DNA of 35,740 nt from positions 1-35,740 of IMG/VR virus record IMGVR_UViG_3300037247_001712, one strand, 5' to 3'. Positions 21,558 to 28,527 of the stretch are shown here, piece after piece. The stretch's first letter is position 1, and each line of letters opens with the position of its first letter. Under the pieces are notes generated by a model, which saw only the letters and a list, made by a program, of their open reading frames with translations, had not been told where the DNA came from and did not search any database. The DNA is from a virus. Both the position numbers and the translations under genes were made by a program.

Positions 21558-21830
21558 TTATTTCCAACAATGCTTTCTGCCATTCCAATTCTTCAGCTTA
21601 CTTTTCAACTCCGACATTTCCAGATTACTCAAATGAAACAAAGCTTCTTTAGCTATTTCATGTTTGTACTCAATAAGCTGTTTATTAAAATGTTTTTTAA
21701 GTAGTTCAGCATAATTATCATCATTACAATTCCAATCAAAATAATACATAGGAGCCTTTACTTCCAAATGTGATTGAATTTCCAATCTAACCTTATTATC
21801 TACTCTTTTAAACCATGTAAATAAACTCAT
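21558..21830 (-). CDS. Hypothetical helical protein, 90 residues
   Basis: Start at the ATG at 21830 (MSLFTWFKRVDNKVRLEIQS), with GGAGAG; the frame extends to 21863 but that start overlaps the ERCC4 gene. Helical, charged. Not recognised. Confidence 0.5.
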   Translation of the reverse strand: MSLFTWFKRVDNKVRLEIQSHLEVKAPMYYFDWNCNDDNYAELLKKHFNKQLIEYKHEIAKEALFHLSNLEMSELKSKLKNWNGRKHCWK

Positions 21831-21831
21831 T

Positions 21832-22335
21832 TTATACTCTCCGTTTATAATTATAATATCCAATCAACCAATTAATAACTTTATTTTCACAATCTTTTCT
21901 ACTTCCGAAATATACATGTAAACCATATTTAATTTCAAATGCTATTAGAGTCGCGTATATAGAATTTGGATGAACATCAGTATATGATAGATACGGAGAC
22001 ATTAATTCTTCTTCTTTACATTCAATGACAAGCCCCTTAAATTCTGCTATCTGCATACGTTTTAACATACGTTTGAAACGTAAACGGCCACTCGTAATAG
22101 AACCGTAAAAATCTCCTTGATTCTTTCTTTCAATTGCTATATTATTTTCAAAGCCCTTACAAGTATAGTCTCCAAAATCCAGCTTAGTTAGTATTGTGGG
22201 AATATCTTTAAACTTATATGGTTGCTGTTCCCGGGTATCGATACTAATAATAAATCCATCTGGAATTGAAGGCCTATACTTGCAAGATTGAGGATTAATC
22301 TTTACTGTGGGTTTGATTAATCTTTCTTTCGTCAC
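21832..22335 (-). CDS. ERCC4-type nuclease
   Basis: A 167-residue single-domain nuclease. SIDTREQQP (31-39), FGDYTC (54-59) and IERK (68-71) are the GDxn-ERKx3D-type active site of XPF/Mus81/ERCC4 nucleases, which cut branched or flapped DNA. It begins with GTG right after the upstream stop and carries ERLIKP at residues 4-9, the shared peptide of this module. Confidence 0.75.
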   Translation of the reverse strand: MTKERLIKPTVKINPQSCKYRPSIPDGFIISIDTREQQPYKFKDIPTILTKLDFGDYTCKGFENNIAIERKNQGDFYGSITSGRLRFKRMLKRMQIAEFKGLVIECKEEELMSPYLSYTDVHPNSIYATLIAFEIKYGLHVYFGSRKDCENKVINWLIGYYNYKRRV

Positions 22336-22869
22336 TTACCAGCCCGATTCTTGTTCTTCACCTGTGCCTGTTTGAACATCGGAGCTAGCCGCTTTCTTTG
22401 CTCCTGTACGACTACTATTAACCGCTTCAACCTTGATTACATTTACAGTAGAATATTTCTCTCCCTCTTTCTTAGCAATAACATCTACATCACACATTAA
22501 ATGTAATCCTTCTAATTCAAGCACAAGGCGTTGTTGAAACTTTTCATCCCTTAGCATACTTGGTGGTAAGCCTTCTGTCGGATCTGATTTGTACTTATAC
22601 TTTTTTACCATCTTCGGCCATACATTTGAACGAATTATGACATCCAAAAGTTTACGCAGTCCAGTCTCAGTTGAATACTTAAACCACATTTTAACTTTTG
22701 CATCAGGATCATCTATATAAGCAAGAACTAATTTTAAAGCATCCTTATCTGCACCTTCAATTTCACGTTCTTTACTTATAAATTCATATTTATTAACTCC
22801 TGATGGTGGATCGTTCCATAAAGAACCACCCATATCCCCGTCACCTGGTTTTACTAATTCTTCTACCAT
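22336..22869 (-). CDS. Putative ssDNA-binding/recombination accessory protein
   Basis: A 177-residue protein, not firmly assigned. MVEELVKPGDGDM at the start carries the shared peptide. A middle alpha/beta domain (KVKMWFKYSTETGLRKLLDV, LELEGLHLMCDVDVIAKKEG) is followed by a flexible, acidic tail ending EEQESGW, like the tails of SSB proteins. The place next to a Sak4-like ATPase is where many phages put SSB or DUF669-type proteins. Good AAAGGGAAG ribosome site. Confidence 0.4.
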   Translation of the reverse strand: MVEELVKPGDGDMGGSLWNDPPSGVNKYEFISKEREIEGADKDALKLVLAYIDDPDAKVKMWFKYSTETGLRKLLDVIIRSNVWPKMVKKYKYKSDPTEGLPPSMLRDEKFQQRLVLELEGLHLMCDVDVIAKKEGEKYSTVNVIKVEAVNSSRTGAKKAASSDVQTGTGEEQESGW

Positions 22870-23035
22870 TATGCTGCTTCCCTTTCTTTGGTAAATTGTT
22901 ATAATAACCTTCTACTATTTTAAAATGTTCGATGGTACAACAACGTAAACCGTCTGTCTTTTTCCTACATATTGGACATGGCACTTTTACCCTCCTTCCT
23001 TTATTATCTTCTTTTCTGTTCCATAATATTTCCAC
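22841..23035 (-). CDS. Small Cys-rich protein, 64 residues
   Basis: KVPCPICRKKTDGLRCCTIE gives CPIC and a CC pair, a possible zinc site. The start is GTG at 23035 with a weak ribosome site, and its end overlaps the next gene by 29 bases, so either end could be misjudged. Confidence 0.4.
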   Translation of the reverse strand: MEILWNRKEDNKGRRVKVPCPICRKKTDGLRCCTIEHFKIVEGYYNNLPKKGKQHNGRRISKTR

Positions 23036-23064
23036 GACTTCATTTCTTCACAATATACATCTTC

Positions 23065-23178
23065 TCAATGTCCTTCGCCTTCTTCATTATGTATTTTTAC
23101 TTGAAGGGAAGGTTCTGTCTTTTTACCATGTTCGTCACATAAAACAAGCCATCGAAAATCTATATTATGAATTGTCAT
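23065..23178 (-). CDS. Small protein, 37 residues
   Basis: MTIHNIDFRWLVLCDEHGKK then TEPSLQVKIHNEEGEGH. The start overlaps the ATPase stop as TAATG. The RWLVLxDEHGKKTEPxLQ phrase looks like a conserved small phage domain. Function unknown. Confidence 0.5.
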   Translation of the reverse strand: MTIHNIDFRWLVLCDEHGKKTEPSLQVKIHNEEGEGH

Positions 23179-23933
23179 TAACTCAATGCCTCCAGACTCG
23201 TATTCGGATTCCTATCCTCAACATAAATATCCAATATAGGCTGAGGTAAACTTTGTAAACAACTTGTACTCTTACCTTCCCCGGCTTCTGCACTATATAT
23301 CAACACAAACCTACCTTTATTCTTTGGTATGAATTTCTTGAAGTCGAGTATGCCTCTTGGTGACTTAATCGGCTTTCCTGTATATTTAGCCATGAACGAT
23401 CCATCAGCACATCTAAAGTCAACATTAGGTGGATATACAATATCACCATTATCATTTGTTCTTGTTGATACAAGACCAATTAAATCAAAATGACTTTTTA
23501 AATCTCTACCAAATTTCTTGCCGATAAAGTTTGGAGCTACAGCTAAATCTCTATTATATTTTGGATCTTCCATGCCTTGTGAAAGTCCTACAACAGTAAT
23601 TTCGCGCTGAGTAATTAATTTAAGAACCTTGCAGATCCTATTCATGTGTGAAGCCAATCCACCATAAACAGCTTCATCGGCCCTGACTGTGTCAACTAAA
23701 TGCCGTCTAGGTTTAAATATTTCTGCCTCAAATGTTTCATCTTCCATTGTACTGAGTAATACTAGATTCATCCAATATGACATTGAGTCAAACATTATAG
23801 ATTTGTATTTAAAGACTTTATCAGCTATCTCTTTTTCTATTTTATACAAAGATTCAATTAACTCGTCTTGTGATCCAGGACAAATAAAAGTTACATCAAT
23901 TTTACTATTCTTGTCTTTCGGTATTACTTTCAA
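23178..23933 (-). CDS. RecA/Sak4-like ATPase with circularly permuted domain order
   Basis: A 251-residue protein. The N-terminus starts in mid-fold: VTFICPGSQDELIESLYKIE (14-33), then the Walker B-like strand KSIMFDSMSYW (44-54) and strand EITVVGLSQGM (111-121), ending at FMAKYTGKPIKSPRG (180-194). Only after this comes what is normally the start of such proteins: FKKFIPKNKGRFVLIYSAEA (198-217), Walker A GEGKST (218-223) and DIYVEDRNPNTSLEALS to the end. So beta1 and P-loop follow, rather than precede, Walker B. The start is a TTG at 23933 with AGGTAGGTG upstream; the frame is closed in front of it, and no second P-loop lies nearby. Expected role: strand annealing/recombination. Alternative: a rearranged, inactive gene. 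Confidence 0.7.
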   Translation of the reverse strand: MKVIPKDKNSKIDVTFICPGSQDELIESLYKIEKEIADKVFKYKSIMFDSMSYWMNLVLLSTMEDETFEAEIFKPRRHLVDTVRADEAVYGGLASHMNRICKVLKLITQREITVVGLSQGMEDPKYNRDLAVAPNFIGKKFGRDLKSHFDLIGLVSTRTNDNGDIVYPPNVDFRCADGSFMAKYTGKPIKSPRGILDFKKFIPKNKGRFVLIYSAEAGEGKSTSCLQSLPQPILDIYVEDRNPNTSLEALS

Positions 23934-23943
23934 TTTTAATCAC

Positions 23944-24849
23944 CTACCTTTCTTTTGTTAATATTTCATAAGCCTTTTTTAAATGGATTATAGCATTGCT
24001 CAATATATTATGACATTTATTGGTAGATAATGACGGTAATGGAATTGCTCTAAATGCTCTGGCAAAAGCTATCAACTTTTCAATATCTGGTAACAAGGCT
24101 AATCTAAGTTTTTCATCTTTCTTCGCTTGTTCTTCTACTCTAAGTTTTTCTTCTTCCTTTCTCTTGGCTAATTGATCTGCCTCAACTTTTGCCCTCTCTG
24201 CCATTTCTTTTTCTTCATTTCTAATCCGAATTTCTCGATCTTCTTTTTCTTTTTGTTCTGCAATAATACGTTTTTCGGCATCAACTTTATCCTGTGCAAT
24301 CTTAATCTTTGCTTCTTTTTCTTCCTGTTCGATTCTGATTTTTTCTAAACGCTCAGACTCTATCCTTTGTTCCTCTCGAATCTTTTCTTGATGTTCTTCT
24401 TCTTCTTTTTTTCTGTCGGCTTCTTCCTGTTCGATACGTTCTCTTTCTTCAGTTTCTTTCTGAGTTTTAATCCTTTCCTTTTCATCATCAACTATTTTTT
24501 CCTGTGATATAAGATGTTCTTCGATAGGTAAAAGTAAACCGAATATTCGCTTGGCTTCAAAATCTACCGCCTTACTAAACCTAAGACTTTTTCTTTTTAA
24601 CCATTTACGTTTTTTCTCAATTTCAACCCGTTTATTCTTAACTTGTATGCGAGCCTCATGAACAATTTTATAACCTCCCTTGTCATTTACATTTTTAACC
24701 TTCAATGTTATAGCTTTATCAGACATTGCAGAAATGTAAACATCTGTAATGTTGTATTTTTTTAACTCTGTCTTAATAAATGCTTCGTCTGCTAATTCTA
24801 TACCACCCTCTATTTGATCATCAGCTTGATTTTCCATATATTCGCCCAT
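23944..24849 (-). CDS. Long coiled-coil protein of the recombination module
   Basis: A 301-residue protein. N-terminal about 100 residues are a small domain (ITDVYISAMSDKAITLKVKN, ARIQVKNKRVEIEKKRKWLK) resembling the start of DUF1351-type phage proteins found beside recombinases. Residues about 115-250 are an uninterrupted Glu/Lys/Arg coiled coil. The C-terminus is a helical bundle (LALLPDIEKLIAFARAFRAI). It overlaps the upstream gene as TAATG. Confidence 0.55.
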   Translation of the reverse strand: MGEYMENQADDQIEGGIELADEAFIKTELKKYNITDVYISAMSDKAITLKVKNVNDKGGYKIVHEARIQVKNKRVEIEKKRKWLKRKSLRFSKAVDFEAKRIFGLLLPIEEHLISQEKIVDDEKERIKTQKETEERERIEQEEADRKKEEEEHQEKIREEQRIESERLEKIRIEQEEKEAKIKIAQDKVDAEKRIIAEQKEKEDREIRIRNEEKEMAERAKVEADQLAKRKEEEKLRVEEQAKKDEKLRLALLPDIEKLIAFARAFRAIPLPSLSTNKCHNILSNAIIHLKKAYEILTKER

Positions 24850-25025
24850 TATTCACTACCTTTCTTTTTTTGACTTGTTAAATGATATATTTTACATTCA
24901 GTACAATAATATGATCGTACTTCCTCTTTTCCTTTACGATCAAACCGTGATTTGCGCTTAAGTATTGCCAGTTGTAACATGGCTCCAATATGGCTATATC
25001 TTTTCTTTATGCATCTATCATTCAT
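24849..25025 (-). CDS. Small zinc-binding protein, 58 residues
   Basis: MNDRCIKKRYSHIGAMLQLA then EEVRSYYCTECKIYHLTSQK. Cys5, Cys44, Cys47 and His51 mirror the layout of the 55-residue protein at 16192-16359. ATGA overlap upstream and TAATG downstream. Confidence 0.6.
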   Translation of the reverse strand: MNDRCIKKRYSHIGAMLQLAILKRKSRFDRKGKEEVRSYYCTECKIYHLTSQKKKGSE

Positions 25026-25264
25026 TTAAACCTAATCATTTTGAAGAACTCTTTTTCGAGGGATAATGCTTCTTCCATTAAATCATGGTCTTGTGAGGCT
25101 TTTACCTTATCTTCTTCCCATACTCTCCAACATATTAATCTTGCTTTATCCCTGGTATAGTGTTTTACTTTTATCAGCCATGCTACGAATCTATATTTTT
25201 TATGGCCTTCTGTTTCTGTAGATTCGCTATTTGGTGTTGGTTTAATTAGTTTTTCTTTTTTCAT
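25022..25264 (-). CDS. Small LIKP-bearing protein, 80 residues
   Basis: MKKEKLIKPTPNSESTETEG, then a helical domain (FVAWLIKVKHYTRDKARLIC and RVWEEDKVKAS). The start at 25264 is an ATG inside the end of the Cas4-like gene. No family recognised. The N-terminal LIKP peptide and flexible Ser/Thr/Glu linker suggest a tethered accessory protein. Confidence 0.55.
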   Translation of the reverse strand: MKKEKLIKPTPNSESTETEGHKKYRFVAWLIKVKHYTRDKARLICWRVWEEDKVKASQDHDLMEEALSLEKEFFKMIRFK

Positions 25265-26168
25265 AAATATCATCGCTAATTCCACCACTATTACAAATAT
25301 TTAACATATCACATTGCCAGGGGTTTATGCATTGTGTGCGGTTTTGATACCAATAATCCTCTTCAACACAATCTTGAATCTGCTGTCCTACCCATTTGTA
25401 TCGAGTCTTTAATCCTCCTAAATCAAATTCAGAACGGTAGAACTTAACCCCAAAACTTTGTGTTTCTTTTTTATATCCAGTAAAATAGAATGAAGCGCGT
25501 TTAACCATATCACGGACACATCGATCTTTATAATCTTCCAAACTTTCATCTTTAAAATTACCTGTTTGTTTAAGTGCGGGTGTGCGAATAGCCCAAATAA
25601 TACCGTAGCCATATTTAGGATTTGATAAAAGATATGTGCCTAGTTGATCGTGAATCCAATATGGGTTGGTGTAATATTCCGGCTTGGTGGTACATTTAAT
25701 GTCAATAAAATGTGAATTATCTTGTGCTAACAAGTCTATGAATCCTTTAATTTTGGGATAACCATCATCTTGCCAAAGAAAAGGATGTTGACCTTCATAA
25801 TCTCTAAATTCTAATCCAAATAATTGTTTAAAAGATTTAACCATTGCAGTAGCTTTTTGATACCATAATGAATTACTATCACCTTCATTAACATGCAAAG
25901 GTTGTGAAGTAATTATATTGTCTACATAAGTTCCAATCTTTAATGCATCAGATTTGTATTGTTCTTTTAATTGTATTCCCTTAATTTGAGCCAAATAATA
26001 TAATCGTGGGCATTTGATAAAATTATTAACACCTGAGTAACTTAGTATGGGTTCAAATTTAGAAATATATTCAATGCAGCGGAAATATTCAGGCCGAGAG
26101 CATAAGCCGGGTTTAATATAATGAGAACATGGTTTGGATTTTGATGGTTTTATGAATTTACAAGACAT
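25242..26168 (-). CDS. PD-(D/E)XK exonuclease, Cas4/RecB-like with Fe-S motif
   Basis: A 308-residue nuclease. GFID (Asp145) and IDIKC (Asp156, Lys158) are the active site; Gln175 in HDQLGTYL fits the QxxxY motif. Cys53 in IKCPRLYYL and Cys280, Cys286, Cys292 near the C-terminus match the Fe-S cluster ligands of Cas4/AddB-type enzymes. An extra N-terminal Cys group (3, 14, 23, 31) surrounds two IKP peptides (KFIKPSKSK and HYIKPGLC). Likely processes DNA ends for recombination; no CRISPR genes are present. Confidence 0.75.
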   Translation of the reverse strand: MSCKFIKPSKSKPCSHYIKPGLCSRPEYFRCIEYISKFEPILSYSGVNNFIKCPRLYYLAQIKGIQLKEQYKSDALKIGTYVDNIITSQPLHVNEGDSNSLWYQKATAMVKSFKQLFGLEFRDYEGQHPFLWQDDGYPKIKGFIDLLAQDNSHFIDIKCTTKPEYYTNPYWIHDQLGTYLLSNPKYGYGIIWAIRTPALKQTGNFKDESLEDYKDRCVRDMVKRASFYFTGYKKETQSFGVKFYRSEFDLGGLKTRYKWVGQQIQDCVEEDYWYQNRTQCINPWQCDMLNICNSGGISDDIYEKRKTN

Positions 26169-26169
26169 G

Positions 26170-26349
26170 TTATTTCTTTAGAGTAACTTTTAAAATTCCT
26201 TCTATTGTTTGCCCTTTTCGTATATGATGTTTTAATTTCAAAAATTTCTTCCCATAATCTTTGTTTACGGCAAATAAATATCTCTCTCCTTCTTTTTCTC
26301 TTATTTCATATTCACCAGCACAATAATTTCTAAATATTAATACTTCCAT
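26170..26349 (-). CDS. Hypothetical protein, 59 residues
   Basis: Start at the ATG at 26349 (MEVLIFRNYCAGEYEIREKE) with AAAGGGAAG in front. Beta-rich and basic (FLKLKHHIRKGQTIEG). Not recognised. Confidence 0.55.
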   Translation of the reverse strand: MEVLIFRNYCAGEYEIREKEGERYLFAVNKDYGKKFLKLKHHIRKGQTIEGILKVTLKK

Positions 26350-26378
26350 TACTTCCCTTTCTTCGCCCAACCTAGTTA

Positions 26379-26603
26379 TTATCTTAAATCCTGAAAATAA
26401 TCATCTAATAAACCTTCGGGGTCTTTATCTATAATTAAATCTTTCAATTCCTTATCGTTAAAATCTTCCCACCTTGCAATGTCTACCTTTTCATATAAAA
26501 TCTTAAGCTGTTCAAGTTTTTGATTTCTAGTATAGCCATCTAAAATTATGTCGTAATCCTGTTTTATTATATCAGAATGGATTTCATATTCATCTTGAGA
26601 CAT
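26379..26603 (-). CDS. Hypothetical acidic helical protein, 74 residues
   Basis: MSQDEYEIHSDIIKQDYDII, acidic throughout, ending LLDDYFQDLR. TAATG overlap with the upstream gene. Not recognised; an acidic DNA-mimic or partner protein is conceivable. Confidence 0.5.
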   Translation of the reverse strand: MSQDEYEIHSDIIKQDYDIILDGYTRNQKLEQLKILYEKVDIARWEDFNDKELKDLIIDKDPEGLLDDYFQDLR

Positions 26604-26752
26604 TATTTTTTTCTTTCAATCTTTACAAGCTCTTTTATGTAATATGGAATCATATCACATATTTCTTTTGCATAATTGGCTTTTAGAAATCTGATGTAAT
26701 TCTTATGTTTCTGGAGGTTTCTTTGGGTTTGTTGTTTTTGGCTGGTTCCCAT
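26603..26752 (-). CDS. Small basic protein, 49 residues
   Basis: Start at the ATG at 26752 (MGTSQKQQTQRNLQKHKNYI). Gln/Lys-rich start and helical end. First gene of the replication block. The gap before it (26753-26851) shows no further gene. Confidence 0.45.
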   Translation of the reverse strand: MGTSQKQQTQRNLQKHKNYIRFLKANYAKEICDMIPYYIKELVKIERKK

Positions 26753-26851
26753 AATTACGCACTTTAGCATAATTACGCAGAAATGCAAGATAATTCTGAA
26801 ATATATTTAAATTATTTACAAAGGATTACTGTGAAATGAGTTAGGATGTGA

Positions 26852-27172
26852 TTAAAGTGAGCTTCGTACAATCCAGAAGAAAGAACCAATAATACCAGAT
26901 AGTATTACCAAAAGAATACCAGTATATATTTTTTGTTTTGTATTGATTGCTATAACTTTCTTATCAATTTCTTCAATTTCTTTGCCTTGATTCTTTACAT
27001 TGTTCAACTCAGAACAAATGCCAACTTTCTTAATCACTTCTTTTTTCCATTCATTATCATTAGTCTTGTGTTCTTTAAGTTCATTTTTAAAATGCCCCAT
27101 TTCTTGCGCATGCAGCGCTGTGCATTTATCAATCTTGTTTAACTTGGTAAGTATTTTTCCATTTCCAAACAT
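26852..27172 (-). CDS. Coiled-coil protein with C-terminal membrane segment (XhlA-like)
   Basis: A 106-residue protein: helical, charged first 80 residues, then one membrane helix (YTGILLVILSGIIGSFFWIV, 83-102). This is the layout of XhlA-type holin accessory proteins and some holins. Last gene of the presumed lysis block. Confidence 0.5.
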   Translation of the reverse strand: MFGNGKILTKLNKIDKCTALHAQEMGHFKNELKEHKTNDNEWKKEVIKKVGICSELNNVKNQGKEIEEIDKKVIAINTKQKIYTGILLVILSGIIGSFFWIVRSSL

Positions 27173-27178
27173 AATTAT

Positions 27179-27400
27179 TTAATCTCTTAATTTTCTTTCC
27201 TGTAAATTTAACCCTTTCTCTGTTAAATCTAATCCTCTTTTTGTTTGCTCTATTTTAATTTTCTCATGCTTACGATCTAAAATTTCTTTGGATATATACG
27301 CAAGCCCACCTAGTCCCCATGCAATCTCTTTACCTGTAATTAAACAGCCAGTATTCCAGCAAAGTAATACAATTGATAATATAAACATTCTTAGCTTCAT
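27179..27400 (-). CDS. Small lipoprotein, 73 residues
   Basis: Signal peptide MKLRMFILSIVLLCWNTGC with lipobox NTGC (Cys19), then a helical, charged tail (EQTKRGLDLTEKGLNLQERK). Small outer-membrane lipoprotein in a lysis block: spanin-like (Rz1 role) is possible. Its signal resembles that of the next lipoprotein (FILS..LLC). Confidence 0.55.
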   Translation of the reverse strand: MKLRMFILSIVLLCWNTGCLITGKEIAWGLGGLAYISKEILDRKHEKIKIEQTKRGLDLTEKGLNLQERKLRD

Positions 27401-27408
27401 TAGATAAT

Positions 27409-27675
27409 CTACGGAATTATTGCCATTTTTACCATTACCTCAGCCATCTTCATCATTACATCAAGGGCTTTTGTGTTATCACCAGAAGATGAGTCAAACT
27501 CAACCTGTTTCGAGCCATCCGCATTAACAGTAACCTTAAATCCCTTTATCTGCTGTTTGCCAAGAATCCTTGAATATTTAAGTTCTGTGCCGTCCTCATT
27601 GATGTAATGAACAGAAGAACAGCTCATCATGCTTCCGCAAAGCAATGCAAGTGATAATATAAATATTCTTATCAT
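27409..27675 (-). CDS. Small lipoprotein, 88 residues
   Basis: Signal peptide MIRIFILSLALLCGSMMSC (Cys19), then a beta hairpin-like region (YINEDGTELKYSRI, KVTVNADGSKQVEF) and a Met-rich helix. TAATG overlap upstream. Lysis or envelope role inferred from position. Confidence 0.55.
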   Translation of the reverse strand: MIRIFILSLALLCGSMMSCSSVHYINEDGTELKYSRILGKQQIKGFKVTVNADGSKQVEFDSSSGDNTKALDVMMKMAEVMVKMAIIP

Positions 27676-27839
27676 TATTTTCCCTCGACAAATCTTTTAA
27701 TAGCCTCCATTAGTTCGTCAATTGTCTTTCTTTCTGTAACCATAGCCCTGGATTTAGGATCGCGTTGCTCTGGAGTAGGGATTAATATTCTTATGAAGTC
27801 TATTCGCAATTGTGCGTATTGTTCTTTGGATATTCTCAT
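27675..27839 (-). CDS. Hypothetical protein, 54 residues
   Basis: MRISKEQYAQLRIDFIRILI then PTPEQRDPKSRAMVTERKTI. Helical, basic. Overlaps TAATG with the next lipoprotein; its ATG follows the upstream TGA directly. Not recognised. Confidence 0.5.
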   Translation of the reverse strand: MRISKEQYAQLRIDFIRILIPTPEQRDPKSRAMVTERKTIDELMEAIKRFVEGK

Positions 27840-28013
27840 TCATACTTTTACCACCTTTAAACTAAAATCATATTTCTTCATGGTGTCCAGAAAGTGAGCT
27901 CTCTTTTTGCTTTTTAATAATACTAAAATGTAGTCATGCGAAAGCGATTCCATAAAGCCATCTACATTCTTTTCATTCAATGGATAATCACATTTGTCTT
28001 TACAAACTGTCAT
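27840..28013 (-). CDS. Hypothetical protein, 57 residues
   Basis: MTVCKDKCDYPLNEKNVDGF, then a hydrophobic strand and basic helix. Overlaps the upstream membrane gene by ATGA. Not recognised. Confidence 0.5.
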   Translation of the reverse strand: MTVCKDKCDYPLNEKNVDGFMESLSHDYILVLLKSKKRAHFLDTMKKYDFSLKVVKV

Positions 28014-28207
28014 GTCTTTTGTTTGTCCAGAAAGTAAAATGTAACGGCAATCATAGCGAGCTTAATCCAGTCGGATAATATAGCTATAATATTTTTTGGA
28101 TCGTCTGCTGCTCCCATGATTGAAATAATACCAGCGATTATAAGAATGACATTTAGTGCAATCATTCGGCCTAGCTTCCGGCTATTATCACTAAAATTAA
28201 AACTCAT
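28010..28207 (-). CDS. Two-helix membrane protein, holin candidate
   Basis: A 65-residue protein with membrane helices at about 13-33 (RMIALNVILIIAGIISIMGA) and 43-60 (ILSDWIKLAMIAVTFYFL) and a charged end. Size and topology fit a class II holin. No endolysin is recognisable beside it. Confidence 0.5.
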   Translation of the reverse strand: MSFNFSDNSRKLGRMIALNVILIIAGIISIMGAADDPKNIIAILSDWIKLAMIAVTFYFLDKQKT

Positions 28208-28518
28208 TTCTCCCCCTTTGTTTTTAATATGACTTTTGATGCTTCAGCATCAACTTTTACTTTTATTGATTGCCAATCAGCAAGCTCAGATTGTAAGTTG
28301 AATATTTTATTTGTTAGTTGGTCGATTTTTGTATTTACTAAGTCTAAAGTCAATATTATTGTTTTTGTTATCGGTTCAGATTCTTCAACTTGAACCACTC
28401 CCTTTCTGATTGCTTCATTATCTGCGGTTATTTTCTTATATGATTTTATGGCATGAGCTTCGGCATTAGCAATAAAAAAAATTCCTATAAAACATATTCC
28501 AAATATTAAATTCTTCAT
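28204..28518 (-). CDS. Exported coiled-coil protein, 104 residues
   Basis: Signal peptide (KNLIFGICFIGIFFIANAEA), then a periplasmic helix with heptads (LVNTKIDQLTNKIFNLQSEL). AGAGGAAATT ribosome site. Lysis-block membrane or spanin-type role is possible. ATGA overlap with the holin candidate. Confidence 0.55.
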   Translation of the reverse strand: MKNLIFGICFIGIFFIANAEAHAIKSYKKITADNEAIRKGVVQVEESEPITKTIILTLDLVNTKIDQLTNKIFNLQSELADWQSIKVKVDAEASKVILKTKGEK

Positions 28519-28527
28519 AATTTCCTC

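Noticed and set aside
25242-26168. Adaptation module of a CRISPR system
   Set aside because: Cas4-like nucleases are common in phages as RecB-type exonucleases; no Cas1 or Cas2 is seen.
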